DNA from: Larix sibirica
Taxonomy: Eukaryota; Streptophyta; Pinopsida; Pinales; Pinaceae
Assembly: GCA_004151065.3 (NCBI GenBank)
Contig: NWUY0303920713.1
Span: forward strand, 1-12,609
DNA length: 12,609 nt
Reading direction: 5' to 3'
The position numbers and the translations under genes are program-made. Under the pieces are notes generated by a model. It had not been told where the DNA came from and did not search any database. It saw only the letters and a program-made list of their open reading frames with translations. Position 1 is the stretch's first letter. Each line of letters opens with the position of its first letter. Positions 1-7,738 of the stretch are shown in pieces.

Positions 1-118
1 TTGTATGAACTGAAGTGAATTGATAAATGATATAATTTGTTGGAAGTTTAAACAGAATTTGAACCTAGTGTTCGCTCACTGATTCACCCCCCCTCTCAGT
101 GAGCCATTGTGCTCAACA
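1..118 (-). mobile_element. 5' edge of an LTR (element D), running off the left edge
   Basis: Read on the minus strand, this begins TGTTGAGC at 118 and soon enters a G-tract segment (GAGAGGGGGGGTGAATC) enclosed by a perfect inverted repeat. A TGTT start followed by a G-run inside a hairpin is, from my knowledge of plant LTRs, typical of the first 50-60 bp of large Ty1/copia LTRs of the SIRE/Maximus kind. No polypurine tract lies just upstream (119-140), so this is better read as the 5' LTR of an element whose body lies left of the window, or as a solo LTR, than as a 3' LTR. The far end and any target duplication are outside the window. Family assignment rests on this motif alone. Confidence 0.5.
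74..104. repeat. Perfect 9-bp hairpin with C7-containing loop
   Basis: GCTCACTGA (74-82) and TCAGTGAGC (96-104) are exact reverse complements around a 13-nt loop, TTCACCCCCCCTC. On the minus strand, the sense strand of LTR D, the loop is G-rich. The structure starts 14 bp inside the LTR edge at 118. Confidence 0.9.
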
Positions 119-385
119 ATTTTGACATGTAGACAGCATAAATTACTGATAGTTAGTAGGCATAAATTGTTGAAAATTGTGCCATAAATTCCTAATATAT
201 GCCATGGTAGATTCCTTTCACAATGTGTGCATGTGGCACACCACCAATAATGTATACATTTACTCATTTATTTTTTATTTGGAAATGGGTTTTCAAGATG
301 TGTGCCATTGGTGTATTAGGATGCCCCCTTTATTTATGTAGTTTCCAAATGTAGATTATTGTGTGTGCTTTTGTGGGTTTGAGAT
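119..385. other. Spacer between two LTR relics, no gene seen
   Basis: No recognisable coding sequence. CAACAATTT (114-122) is repeated inverted as AAATTGTTG (164-172), spanning the LTR D edge. A 63-codon minus-strand open frame (76-267) crosses the LTR hairpin and has no family signature, so it is regarded as chance. Confidence 0.5.
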
Positions 386-669
386 TGTTGTAGAAGATTG
401 TAGGGAATTTGTGAGAAAGTATAAGCTTGAGAAGGTTGTTTCACGACCATGTGTATTTGTGTGTTATAATTCATTAATTAATGAGAGTTGAAACCATTTA
501 TTCCTAAAATTTTGTGCTAATTATGATATTTCTATTTAAAACTTCCATTGTGTTTATTATGAATATCTGAGTGATTGGAAATTGTTTGGATAACCCCAAA
601 TTATGCCACTAGGTACTCAAGTTAGCCTCTTGACTTTTACAACATATGAAAATGATCTACAACTTAATA
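386..669 (-). mobile_element. Probable 3' LTR of copia element C
   Basis: On the minus strand this segment directly follows a polypurine tract at the end of the element C pol relic. It begins TATTAAGTTG, one substitution from the expected TGTTAAG, and the proposed end is CTTCTACAACA at 386. That gives about 284 bp, a normal size for a copia LTR. The right boundary is set by the polypurine tract and is fairly secure. The left boundary rests only on the CA-type ending, because no second LTR copy is in the window for comparison and the flanks show no clear target duplication. Confidence 0.42.
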
Positions 670-670
670 A

Positions 671-684
671 CCTCCCACTTTTTG
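671..684 (-). other. Polypurine tract of element C
   Basis: The minus strand reads CAAAAAGTGGGAGG just before the LTR start. A GTGGGAG-type tract at this spot is the usual plus-strand DNA priming site of plant Ty1/copia elements. It lies downstream of the RNase H relic, in the expected order. Confidence 0.55.
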
Positions 685-769
685 ATTACTTAAAATTCAT
701 TGCTTATATCATATTTAGTCATTCAAAAATAAATCTATGAATTCCTATATTGTTCCTACACCACTAAAG

Positions 770-1560
770 TTTATACGAACACAAATATTTTTTAAGTGAA
801 TCAACAATAATCCCTTTAGACTTCATTTCAATGATAGAGAATTTATATATTAGATTATTTACCTTATAAAATGATATTATATAAGTCTATATTCTTCGAC
901 CTAGAATGACAACTAGGGTTCTTCCCTAATTCCATTGCATGTCATCTATCGTAATGTATCCCCATAGACCTTCCCATATTTATCATTAAGTATTTACACA
1001 TATGTTTAATTTGAAACACTTCATTTTCTTCCTTTGATTCCATGTACTCAACTTTGGTTCTTGACAATGCCATTATTTCTTATCTTTGATTGTTCCAATT
1101 GATAGCCACGTCACTCAAGTAAAAAGTATAATTAGTATTTGATCTTTGTTTGCAATGAAACCATCCCAATCTAAATTTCTATATCCAATTATAGTTGGTT
1201 GTTGGTCGTTCTTTCCATAACAAACATCAACTTCAGTTTCACCATTCAGATACCAAAAAATTCACTTTAGAACGATCCAATTTTGTCAACCAAGATTGGT
1301 TGTTAACTTGTCGATAACTCTCATTACTTGTGCATTATCATGTCTGGTAAACACCATTGAATATATCCAATTTTATTTACACTTTGATATAGAACATTTT
1401 TCGTATCTTTCTGCTCAATGTTAACACTCATCGTCATTGGGAACCTTAGGTTGAGCTCTATCAAGGTCCTAGCTAGTTTATAATCCAACATGTCAAAAAA
1501 ATTCAAAATTATATCAATGTACTTTCTTCAAATTGGGTAATTTTTGTCAATGGGGTCTAT
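770..1560 (-). pseudogene. Decayed copia pol: end of RT, RNase H and C-terminal tail (element C)
   Basis: Intact, this part of pol would end the reverse transcriptase and supply RNase H for copying the element's RNA. On the minus strand the order is as in copia. RT end and linker: MLDYKLARTLIELNLRF, about 1500-1450. RNase H start: YGKNDQQPTIIGY followed by a DW pair, about 1210-1160. Mid RNase H: FYLSDVAINWNNQ, then MALSRTKVEY, about 1130-1040, where the usual catalytic Glu of the TEAEY motif appears as Lys. Late RNase H: MELGKNPSCHSRSKNID, about 950-890. A short SLKK tail lies near 800. Several stops and frameshifts interrupt it, so it is not expressible. Similarity stops near 1560; the rest of RT is absent. 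The polypurine tract and LTR follow at 684-386. Confidence 0.75.
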
Positions 1561-1809
1561 CTTGGGTGGTTAAAATGAGGCTTGATTCTTGCTAGTTGTT
1601 ACATGCTTACCCCTCATGGGCTAATTTTCCTCTACAAGGATTTGTTTCAAGTGGATGGGGCCAAGTTTGATCTGTAGGTGAATTTGATAGATTAGATTCA
1701 CCATGGTTAAGATCACTTAGCCAATAAATAATTCCATAAGTCCACAAATGAAATTTCCACCTTTAATGATAACTAGAAGCATTTGAATAAAAAATTGGCA
1801 AAATTTTAT
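1561..1809. other. Unassigned sequence beyond the element C break
   Basis: RT similarity of element C ends at about 1560. Both strands have moderately open frames here: minus about 1810-1570 with two stops, and plus about 1588-1680 open. None shows a family motif I recognise. The less AT-rich composition resembles older coding or LTR-derived DNA rather than simple spacer. Confidence 0.4.
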
Positions 1810-2076
1810 TTCTCTTATTATATCTCTAGATCTCAATACCTTAGTAGTAATGCATCCCTCCTCATGTGTTTCCTTATTTAACGGGCATTTATCCTCGTGT
1901 TTTGTGCATTATTGCAATTGGCTCTTCATGTACATTCTCTTATGGCGGGCTCAAGGACCTAGTCTGAATGCTCCAACATCAAACCAAGCAGCTTGTAGAG
2001 TGCACTGACACTCATTCCTTCTACCACAAGCTTTCCTTCTTGATCACCAATGGGTATTTGTTGTATAAGTTCATAT
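1810..2076 (-). pseudogene. Unidentified decayed coding-like segment
   Basis: One minus-strand frame can be followed for about 88 codons with only a few stops. Its first 33 codons are open and include IPIGDQEGKLVVEGMSVSAL and YKLLGLMLEHSD; after a TAG it continues with VLEPAIREC and RRDALLLRY. The residue mix (charged and small residues, few Ile/Lys/Asn runs) is unlike the low-complexity translations of surrounding AT-rich DNA. I do not recognise the family. It could be a captured host exon, a gag fragment of an unlisted retroelement, or chance: the plus strand is also partly open. Confidence 0.27.
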
Positions 2077-2100
2077 CAGGAGCTGTCTTTTTTATCAATT

Positions 2101-3061
2101 TGAAACACATAATACTTCAAAAATTTACCTAAGAGGTATTTATTGTAGAATTTCATACCAAAACCAATGTATGTTATGAGATTTCTTTTAATTTGGAATA
2201 TGGAATTGCAGTAAATTAGATTTACTTTATATCATGCTCCATCAAATATTGTGTAAAGTTTCTACATTTGATCCTTAAGGTAAGTTTCTACATTCATAAA
2301 TTTGATCCTCAAGGTTTCCACATCTATAGATCTGTTCCCTCTCTGCATTTATAAAGTCTGAGTGGATGGTCATTTAAATCATAAAATTATTACAACTTGG
2401 TTTTAGTATTCAATGGATTATGAATGTGAAAAACAAAATTTCTTAAAAGCATTTGTGTTTAAAGGTTACTAAAGATATTTGGACTAAGTAAAGTTTTTTT
2501 TATATAATTTTTGGTTAATTATTTAAATTAGAAAATTATTACCTCTTAGGTCTTAATACTTCTATTAAATAAAAAATTATGAACTTGATAAAAAATATTT
2601 TTAAAAGTATATATGTTCAAAGGCTACCAAAGTGACTCGAAGGAAGTGAGATTCTAACTTTGGAGGCTATCATAATGAAATCCAACTACTACATATCTTT
2701 GGAAACCTCAATGTAAGGCAACTAGTAACAAAAAATGAAATAAAAATTCTTTCTTAGTTTTTATCCACACCAAAATAAACAAAAACAAAAAACAAATGCA
2801 ATGTTGGGATATTCAACTAACTTCCTTGGTTGTTTATCCATGTAAAAAAAAATCCAAAATCAGATGCAATATTGGGGAAGAGAATGTTTTAACTATAAAA
2901 AATATCCCTAGTTTGACTTTCAACATGACATATCTCAATAGATCCTCTACCAACAATGCAAGTACATAAATTATCTCTTATATACACTTTCCCTTCATCA
3001 ACCTTTGCACAAGACAAAACACTAATTGAATTATTAAATCATGACTTATTCACAAAATGTA
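2101..3061. other. AT-rich intergenic stretch, no gene seen
   Basis: No frame carries a recognisable protein motif. Contents are A/T runs, a short imperfect repetition of GTTTCTACATTTGATCC-like units at about 2258-2335, and a larger direct repeat annotated separately. The methionine frame at 2956-3153 is short and runs into the tandem repeat, so it is not called a gene. Confidence 0.5.
2371..2650 (+). repeat. Imperfect direct repeat, two units about 150 bp apart
   Basis: The unit at about 2371-2494 is echoed at about 2521-2650. Shared landmarks in order are ATTTAAAT followed by AAAATTATTAC, a TTAGTATT/TTAATACT segment, TTAAAAG before a T/A-rich stretch, and AAAGGTTACTAAAG matching AAAGGCTACCAAAG. 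The offset grows from 149 to 158 bp through small indels. Both units are diverged, so this is an old duplication or two copies of one repeat. Confidence 0.6.
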
Positions 3062-3183
3062 TTTTAACCAATACCATGGAAGTGATCTATTTGTCTATTT
3101 GTTTTTTTATCAACACCATGAAAGTGATCTATTTGTTAATGTGTTTTAACTAATATCATGAAAGTGATCTATTTGTCGATGTG
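3062..3183 (+). repeat. Three-copy tandem repeat, 40-42 bp unit
   Basis: Copies lie at 3062-3103, 3104-3143 and 3144-3183. Each has the core CATG(A/G)AAGTGATCTATTTGT preceded by a TTTTA(A/T)C-type segment. The cores are nearly identical while the flanks differ, indicating fairly recent local duplication compared with the surrounding relics. It lies about 60 bp before the copia E fragment. Confidence 0.85.
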
Positions 3184-3330
3184 TTGGGCTTGGATTTCCC
3201 TATTCTTAAGCTTTGTGAATTCCTTCATGTGGCATTGGCTTTTCATGTGACCCTTCTTGCCACCTTACTATCATGGAATGAAAGTTTGATAACAAAAAAT
3301 GGTTGAGGGAATTTGTTTTTCAAATCAAGT

Positions 3331-3402
3331 ATGTGGATGACCTAAAATTTATAATAATGGACATGAATGTGAATGACCTAAAAAAAATAGAATGCTTGTA
3401 GA
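3331..3402 (+). repeat. 36-bp tandem duplication inside element E
   Basis: ATGTGGATGACCTAAAA at 3331 recurs as ATGTGAATGACCTAAAA at 3367. Both copies translate to a V-(D/N)-D-L-K segment, while the family has one such block at this point of pol, so this is a local duplication. Confidence 0.65.
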
Positions 3403-3440
3403 GTTACTAGACTTTAATGTATTCTAACATGAACTTGAAA

Positions 3441-3520
3441 AAGGATGAAGCATATCAGCCTATTAGTGCAACGTTGTGCAAAGGAGGAAGCACATAAGCT
3501 TGTTAATGCATCAATTAGTG
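3441..3520 (+). repeat. 40-bp tandem duplication inside element E
   Basis: 3441-3480 and 3481-3520 align without gaps at a 40-bp offset, with about 24 of the first 30 positions identical. Each copy reads as the same pol motif (DEAYQPISAT and EEAHKLVNAS). Because 40 is not a multiple of three, the duplication also shifts the frame. Confidence 0.65.
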
Positions 3521-3713
3521 GAAACTTGATTTATATAATCATAACTCAACAAAACAAAATATATTTTTTCGTTGTTGGAACATTGTTGTAGAACATCAAG
3601 TTATTTCAATGTTGTTAAAAGTATTTTATGATACATTAAAGAAGCTTAACCCTAGAATACCACAAAGTAGTGAAATAATGTTGGTTGTGTGCATTTATAT
3701 TAATTAAGAGTGA

Positions 3714-4755
3714 AATCATGAAAATATGTAATACTTTTAGAAGTGAGGTGAAGTGAGGGCACCACGATGAAAACACAAAAATTTAACCAAACTCTAGGGA
3801 AAGAGTTTTATTAACTTTCGAGTGAGAGTTTGTGAGTTACTAACCAATAAAAGTACAAAGAACTCTTGGCCAAGAGTTTATAAAACTTTTGGCCTAGAGT
3901 TTATAAAACTTTCAGCATGGAGCTTTCAAAACTCTTGGTCGTAATGTTTTCTCAAGAGGGGTTTTGGTCAACCAAAATAAAAAAACAATTATAGCAGTTT
4001 TCATAAACATGTAACTTTAATAAGGGAAAACCCTTGCGTGTTTTGAAAATCATTTGTCAAACCTACTACAATTGGATTAAGTTTGAATCTAGTTTGTAAT
4101 GATAGAATGATTTTTTAATTCCATAAGAATTTTTATTTTCTCAATAATTTTACTCTAAACTTTATTGCTTAAGAACTTTATTGTTCTCAAAATCCTCTGA
4201 AATGAAAATCCAATAATATCAACATCACGAGATTATAAAAAAAAACAAAATCATGCTTGGATTGTTATCTTCAAAGGGGTATTTTTAGTTTTCTTGCTAA
4301 GGATCACATCAAAAAGGAAATTATTACCCATAAAAATGTGTAGATATGGCATTGCTCTTTTGTTTTACTATATTTTGATAAATAAATAAAAATAGTACTT
4401 AAATCCAAAAAATAAAAAATATACTCCAGGCACTAGAGAATCTATTTAGATTGTAAGCATATTCTTGTTATCCCGATTCTCTAAAAAACTAGACATCCAC
4501 ATATGTCCCTCATTATCATTCTCTAAACTTCTAAATATATGCACTTATAAACATCAAATTTATGTTACTATATGTCCACTAAATATGTACATATACATAT
4601 AATATGAGTATGGAGGTAAGACAATTATCCACAAATCTTGTTTTTACTTCAAAGTGAAATTATCAAATAAAATATGACTTTAGTAGGGTTGAAGAAATGA
4701 AATATTTTGTGGTTTTCTTTGTAGAAAACAAGCAAATGTGTTACCCATTTTCATG
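3714..4755. mobile_element. Candidate insertion of about 1.04 kb splitting a copia RNase H domain
   Basis: Element E ends at the first Asp-Trp motif of RNase H (3713), and element F resumes a few residues later in the same domain (about 4756), on the same strand. The intervening DNA has no coding similarity that I recognise. It contains the 23-bp minisatellite (3790-3952), then AT-rich sequence with poly-A runs. No convincing terminal inverted repeat or target duplication is visible: the ends share only short words such as ATCATGAAAATATG and AAATGAAATATT. It could be a non-autonomous insertion, expanded satellite DNA, or filler from double-strand break repair. Confidence 0.35.
3790..3952 (+). 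repeat. 23-bp minisatellite, seven units
   Basis: Units start at 3790, 3813, 3836, 3861, 3884, 3907 and 3930; the third is 25 bp and degenerate. The best units read AACTCTTGGCCAAGAGTT plus TATAA. The central unit contains the perfect palindrome CTCTTGGCCAAGAG at 3863-3876. Divergence rises toward both ends of the array, the usual pattern when outer repeats escape homogenisation. Confidence 0.85.
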
Positions 4756-5178
4756 TTTTCATATTGACAAGAAATCAATATTTGGTTTTCATATTAGATC
4801 AATAGTGATAAATCAAAAGAAGAAACACAAAATTGATGGGTTGTCTTTAATTGATGTACAATATAGTGTGGTGAATGCAACATGTGAAAGTGTTGGCGAA
4901 GGAGGATTCTTGCATATAGTAGTCACATGGAAGATCTCAATAATATTTTCCTGTAATAACCCAAGGATCCATTTAGTTTGCAAATAATGTAGTTATTCAT
5001 TCAAGTAGGGATATTGAAGTTCACCTTTCTTAAATGAGGCAATCACAATGAAAATAAATCCAAATCTAGTCATAGTTTCGGAAAATGACAAATCAACATA
5101 TATCTTTATTAAACCTTTGTGAAAGATAAATTTGAAAAGTTGAAAGAAATTTTAGGTGTGGAAGCAAATGATTTTCCC
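4756..5178 (+). pseudogene. Decayed copia RNase H and pol C-terminus (element F, probably continuing E)
   Basis: An open 96-codon frame begins at 4697; from about 4756 it follows the copia RNase H domain. DKKSIFGFHI matches the block after the first catalytic Asp. LSLIDVQYSVVNATCESV (about 4843-4896) matches the conserved block in which the catalytic Glu belongs; here the position reads DVQY, so the Glu is lost. IFSCNNPRIHLVCK (about 4944-4985) sits where the third catalytic Asp is expected and has Asn. After a frameshift, VVIHSSRDIEVHLS (about 4990-5031) and VSENDKSTYIFIKPL (about 5080-5124) are the late RNase H and exit blocks. KDKFEKLKEILGVEAND (about 5125-5175) is the C-terminal tail. A candidate polypurine tract follows at once. 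It is not functional. Confidence 0.72.
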
Positions 5179-5190
5179 TTAAGAGGGGAG
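5179..5190 (+). other. Candidate polypurine tract of element F
   Basis: TTAAGAGGGGAG directly follows the pol C-terminal tail on the plus strand, where copia elements carry the primer for plus-strand DNA synthesis. The next bases, TCTTGGGC, resemble a decayed TGTTGGGC LTR start. Confidence 0.5.
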
Positions 5191-6065
5191 TCTTGGGCAT
5201 TCTAAAATAAAATCTTTGTGCATTGAGGTAAATTTTGCAATAGCATGGATTCGATTAATGTATGTGTAGGTGCAAGATTGATGTAAATGTGATAAGAGTT
5301 TCTGAACATTTTAAATCAACATTGATGCATCGGTTAATAAGATATAGAAGATTTTTGGATGGTGGAAATGACATGATAGAGATTGCTAACGTGGCATAGT
5401 TTGATGACATGGATGTGATTATTAGCAAAGATTTGAATTGGTTAAATTTAATTATTGACTTGATCAACTTTAAATATTAGAGTTGAACACCAACCTTAAT
5501 TTGAGGTTAGTGAACTAATCAAAGAGTGAGATTATATTACTTGGCTAGAATTCTATAAATCTATGAGCATATGACCATAGGACTAAGTTTTATTGTGTGA
5601 CAATGGAGCTATAAGAATTCTTTAGTGGGATAGATTTGTACAAGAAATCTAACGAAACCATGACATTTGTACTCTAATGTATATTGGTGTACTAGTACAA
5701 CTTTATTGGAAACTCTAGTATGATGTTATTTTTTGCGTTGAAAAGTTCTACTATTCATGAATTTATAGCATAATGTTTCAAAAGTGTTAAATTTTTTAGG
5801 TGATTATATATTTAAATAATAACACAAAATTGTTAAACACAATGATGTCGTATATCTGATGTTTGTGAAATATTATTTCAATTGTATATATGTTGTTTGT
5901 AAAAGACCAATGTAATTATATTTCAAGGATAATTTGCAAACGATGCACATTGATTACAAAATACAACTCATTTCATGTTACCTAGGGTGTTTCAAAGTTA
6001 GTACTTTGCTCATGAAGTCCCTTGCTTTGACCTTAATTTTAGAAAGGAATTTTTCTTACAAATTA
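5191..6065 (+). mobile_element. Candidate 3' LTR of element F and unassigned flank
   Basis: Position after a pol tail and polypurine tract makes this the expected place for a 3' LTR. A plant-like TATA sequence (TTCTATAAATC, near 5550) is the only promoter-like element. I cannot fix the LTR end, because the partner LTR is not in the window; the right limit given is where element B similarity starts. The minus-strand frame at 5255-5467 and the complementary plus frame show no known motif and are taken as chance. The last 300-400 bp may be unrelated spacer. Confidence 0.35.
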
Positions 6066-6250
6066 AAAAATAGAACTAATCTTGATTAAAAAACATCCCT
6101 ACTTATGGTTACCTTGTTACTATTGATATCCATCAATCTATAAGCCTTCAACTAATCACTCTAACCAACAAACTTCATTTTTGCATTTGGAAATCAACAC
6201 ATATGTTATACAACAAAAAACTCTCAAGTGAACTACATATGATTTCATGT
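6066..6250 (-). pseudogene. Element B integrase C-terminus and post-integrase linker
   Basis: Minus strand, 6250 to 6066. EKAWFDMKSYVVHLRVF (about 6255-6205) matches the block shared by copia integrase C-termini, where a substrate-like Glu-Ala-Trp is followed by His-Leu-Arg-Val-Phe. AYRLMDINSNKV and TISRDVFF (about 6145-6080) match the linker preceding RT, ending in the Ser-Arg-Asp-Val signature. Frames shift between the two. Below 6066 no RT motif could be found. Confidence 0.7.
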
Positions 6251-6880
6251 CAAACCAAGCTTTTTCTAATGTTATATCTCACATTGTTTTGGAAATTTTT
6301 TCAAGCAATTACAAAATAATATATATTACTTATGCCAAGTATTTGTTTGTGACCACTTTACCATGTTGCATGCATCTAGCAATTTCCACTCTTGGTATCA
6401 TTCTTATCTATACTACCCCATGTCATTGAGGTGTATATGGTGCAAAAAATTGTCTTTGTATCCCTTTGTGTAAAAGTCAACAAATTCATTGGAAGAAATT
6501 TCCTCTCCATTCTCTTATTAGAGGACCTTTATTTGTTTTCCTACTTCATTGTCAGTGGTTGCTTTAAAATATTTAAACAAAACAAAATCATTATATTTCT
6601 TCAAAATGTTCACCAACATCTTCCCACAGAAATCAACAACTAAATGCAAGTACCTTGCACTAGAAACCAAGGTTGACTTCATTGGTCCACAAATATCACA
6701 ATAAACAAGACCCAACATAGCCTTCGCACTTCAAATATTTCCTTTTTTAAATGTCTTTCTATGTTATTTTCTAGATAAACATGTTGCACGCGTCTTTTTC
6801 CCCCTTGTAAAATTGGCAACCCATATACCATATTGTACTTATTTTACAAAAGAAGATAATCAAAATTTATCTATACATAC
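6251..6880 (-). pseudogene. Element B GAG-pre-integrase and integrase core
   Basis: Integrase would join the element's DNA into the host chromosome. On the minus strand, NFDYLLL then NKYNMVYGLPILQGGKR (about 6865-6790) is the GAG-pre-integrase zinc region, and HRKTFKKGN (about 6765-6740) is its last conserved block. An open stretch of 66 codons (6718-6518) follows: GLVYCDICGPM holds the first catalytic Asp, VVDFCGK corresponds to the usual VDDF block, and it ends KQIKVL. Just beyond, IREWRGNF stands where the second Asp is expected, so that residue is lost. NEFVDF, PYTPQ in another frame, then VEIARCMQHGKVVTNKYLA (about 6375-6320) complete the domain. Multiple frameshifts make it non-functional. 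Confidence 0.8.
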
Positions 6881-6935
6881 TGTTAATGCCACTAAGAATC
6901 GTTTCCACTAGTAATATTGGTCAATAAGGTAGGTG

Positions 6936-7380
6936 ATTATGCCATGTCATCATCCACAAACATGTATTGTCCATGATCTTTCACTCCTCATGATTACTTT
7001 GTTGTTCCCTGTATCTTTTACAAATCATTTCTCACTACCAAACATCACATCCAAGTGCAAACTATATTTGGCTATCTTACTATCGAATGAAGATTGTAAC
7101 TTACACCTATGTTGTTAAGAACAATCTTTAAAAAGCATCTTACAAATAGGCATTTTGAGCTATACATTCCATCAACCTTTAACATAGTGTTGTTTACCAT
7201 CACCAAATATTAATGTCTTCTACTTTATTGGTCCTCAACAAACTCCACAAACTAACTTCCCTTTTTAGTTGTGTTTTGATACTTTATAATCAACTAGAGA
7301 CTATTAAGAAGCAATAAATGCATAGTAATCCTCCTCTTCATGCTTTAGGACATTTGCTTACTTTTTGATAGATTGGTCTA
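6936..7380 (-). pseudogene. Element B protease region
   Basis: Minus strand between the zinc knuckle and GAG-pre-integrase. EEEDYYAFIAS (about 7343-7311) is a gag-protease junction motif. LIFGDGKQHYVKG (about 7220-7180) matches the flap-like block downstream of the catalytic Asp. AKYSLHLDVMFGSEK and VKDTGNNKVIMRSER (about 7070-6970) match the end of the protease spacer. The catalytic Asp-Ser-Gly triad was not found. The zone is the least certain part of element B, because frames change often. Confidence 0.5.
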
Positions 7381-7738
7381 TGTAGTGCACAATATACCAT
7401 AAATGTTTTTTGCATTCTCTCTTTATGTCCTACCTTAGCAGAATAATAATGCCTCAAATTTTTGAAACTAGTCTCACATATAGTTGTGTTGTTTCCACTG
7501 TTCTTTTATCCTCCCTAACGATGTTAGTTGTTTCCTTCAAACTTGGCAAAAAAACACTTTCATATGCTTCTCCACGACTTCCAAATTGATTTTGTGCCTC
7601 CTTTAACAAATATATTAACAATTTATCTAGTGGAAACTCAATAGATTTAGATGTAAATGTTATGTGTCTCGATGAAATATTCAAAGGATTGTGGTATTAA
7701 TAACTACCATATCTACGAACAACAAGAAAACGATCATG
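7381..7738 (-). pseudogene. Element B gag C-terminal half and degraded zinc knuckle
   Basis: A 76-codon open minus-strand frame (7684-7454) contains SIEFPLDKLLIYLLKEAQNQ, an acidic/amphipathic stretch typical of copia gag before the nucleic-acid-binding region. In the next frame, HYYSAKVGHKERM (about 7452-7414) is the CCHC knuckle: the His is kept, but the Cys positions are Tyr, Met or missing. No gag N-terminus precedes it; the sequence joins element A between about 7690 and 7738. Confidence 0.6.

Larger units (their letters stand above)
3244..3713 (+). pseudogene. Decayed copia pol: RT end to start of RNase H (element E)
   Basis: Plus-strand relic following the order of copia pol through frameshifts. 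The GMKV segment followed by two stops and QK (about 3276-3300) matches the conserved Gly-Met-Glu-Val stretch in which TGG and CAA codons would have become TGA and TAA. EGICFS, then QIKYVDDL after a frameshift (3306-3344), is the block before the RT-RNase H linker. TLMYSNMNLKKDEA (about 3413-3454) is the linker. KLVNASISGNLIYIIIT (about 3495-3545) is the start of the next conserved block. YIN-stop-E-stop (3696-3713) matches the first catalytic region of RNase H, Tyr-Thr-Asp-Ser-Asp-Trp. It is heavily broken and non-functional. The missing remainder of RNase H is found about 1.04 kb downstream. Confidence 0.68.
6066..7738 (-). mobile_element. Truncated Ty1/copia element B
   Basis: Read on the minus strand from 7738 downward: gag C-terminal part, zinc knuckle, protease region, GAG-pre-integrase domain, integrase and post-integrase linker, ending at about 6066. 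There is no 5' LTR, primer-binding site or gag start on the right, where it abuts element A. There is no RT, RNase H or 3' LTR on the left. Its gag and integrase motifs differ from those of element A, so it is a separate family, not a duplicate. Confidence 0.75.

Noticed and set aside
76-267. Cys-rich 63-codon minus-strand frame as a small secreted peptide
   Set aside because: It spans the LTR edge and hairpin, has no signal peptide or regular Cys spacing, and is explained by chance.
386-669. 3' LTR of element A lying next to element C
   Set aside because: Its sequence does not resemble the 10744-10962 LTR, so C is a separate family.
3330-3344. YVDDL motif as a reverse transcriptase active site
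   Set aside because: The neighbours (EGICFS before, linker motifs soon after) place it in the Lys-Tyr-x-x-Asp-Leu-Leu block downstream of RT; the usual 100-residue gap to the linker is absent, and the motif is duplicated 36 bp on.
3790-3952. CRISPR-like array
   Set aside because: The 23-bp units are contiguous without unique spacers and the context is plant retroelement DNA.
4697-4987. 96-codon plus-strand open frame as a novel small gene
   Set aside because: Most of it follows the copia RNase H domain and continues, through a frameshift, into the pol tail; it is a relic.
5255-5467. Possible coding segment in either strand
   Set aside because: Both strands give a single open stretch without a recognisable motif, inside a candidate LTR.
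7454-7684. 76-codon minus-strand open frame as an independent gene
   Set aside because: It joins a degraded zinc knuckle and the protease of element B in the correct order, so it is gag.
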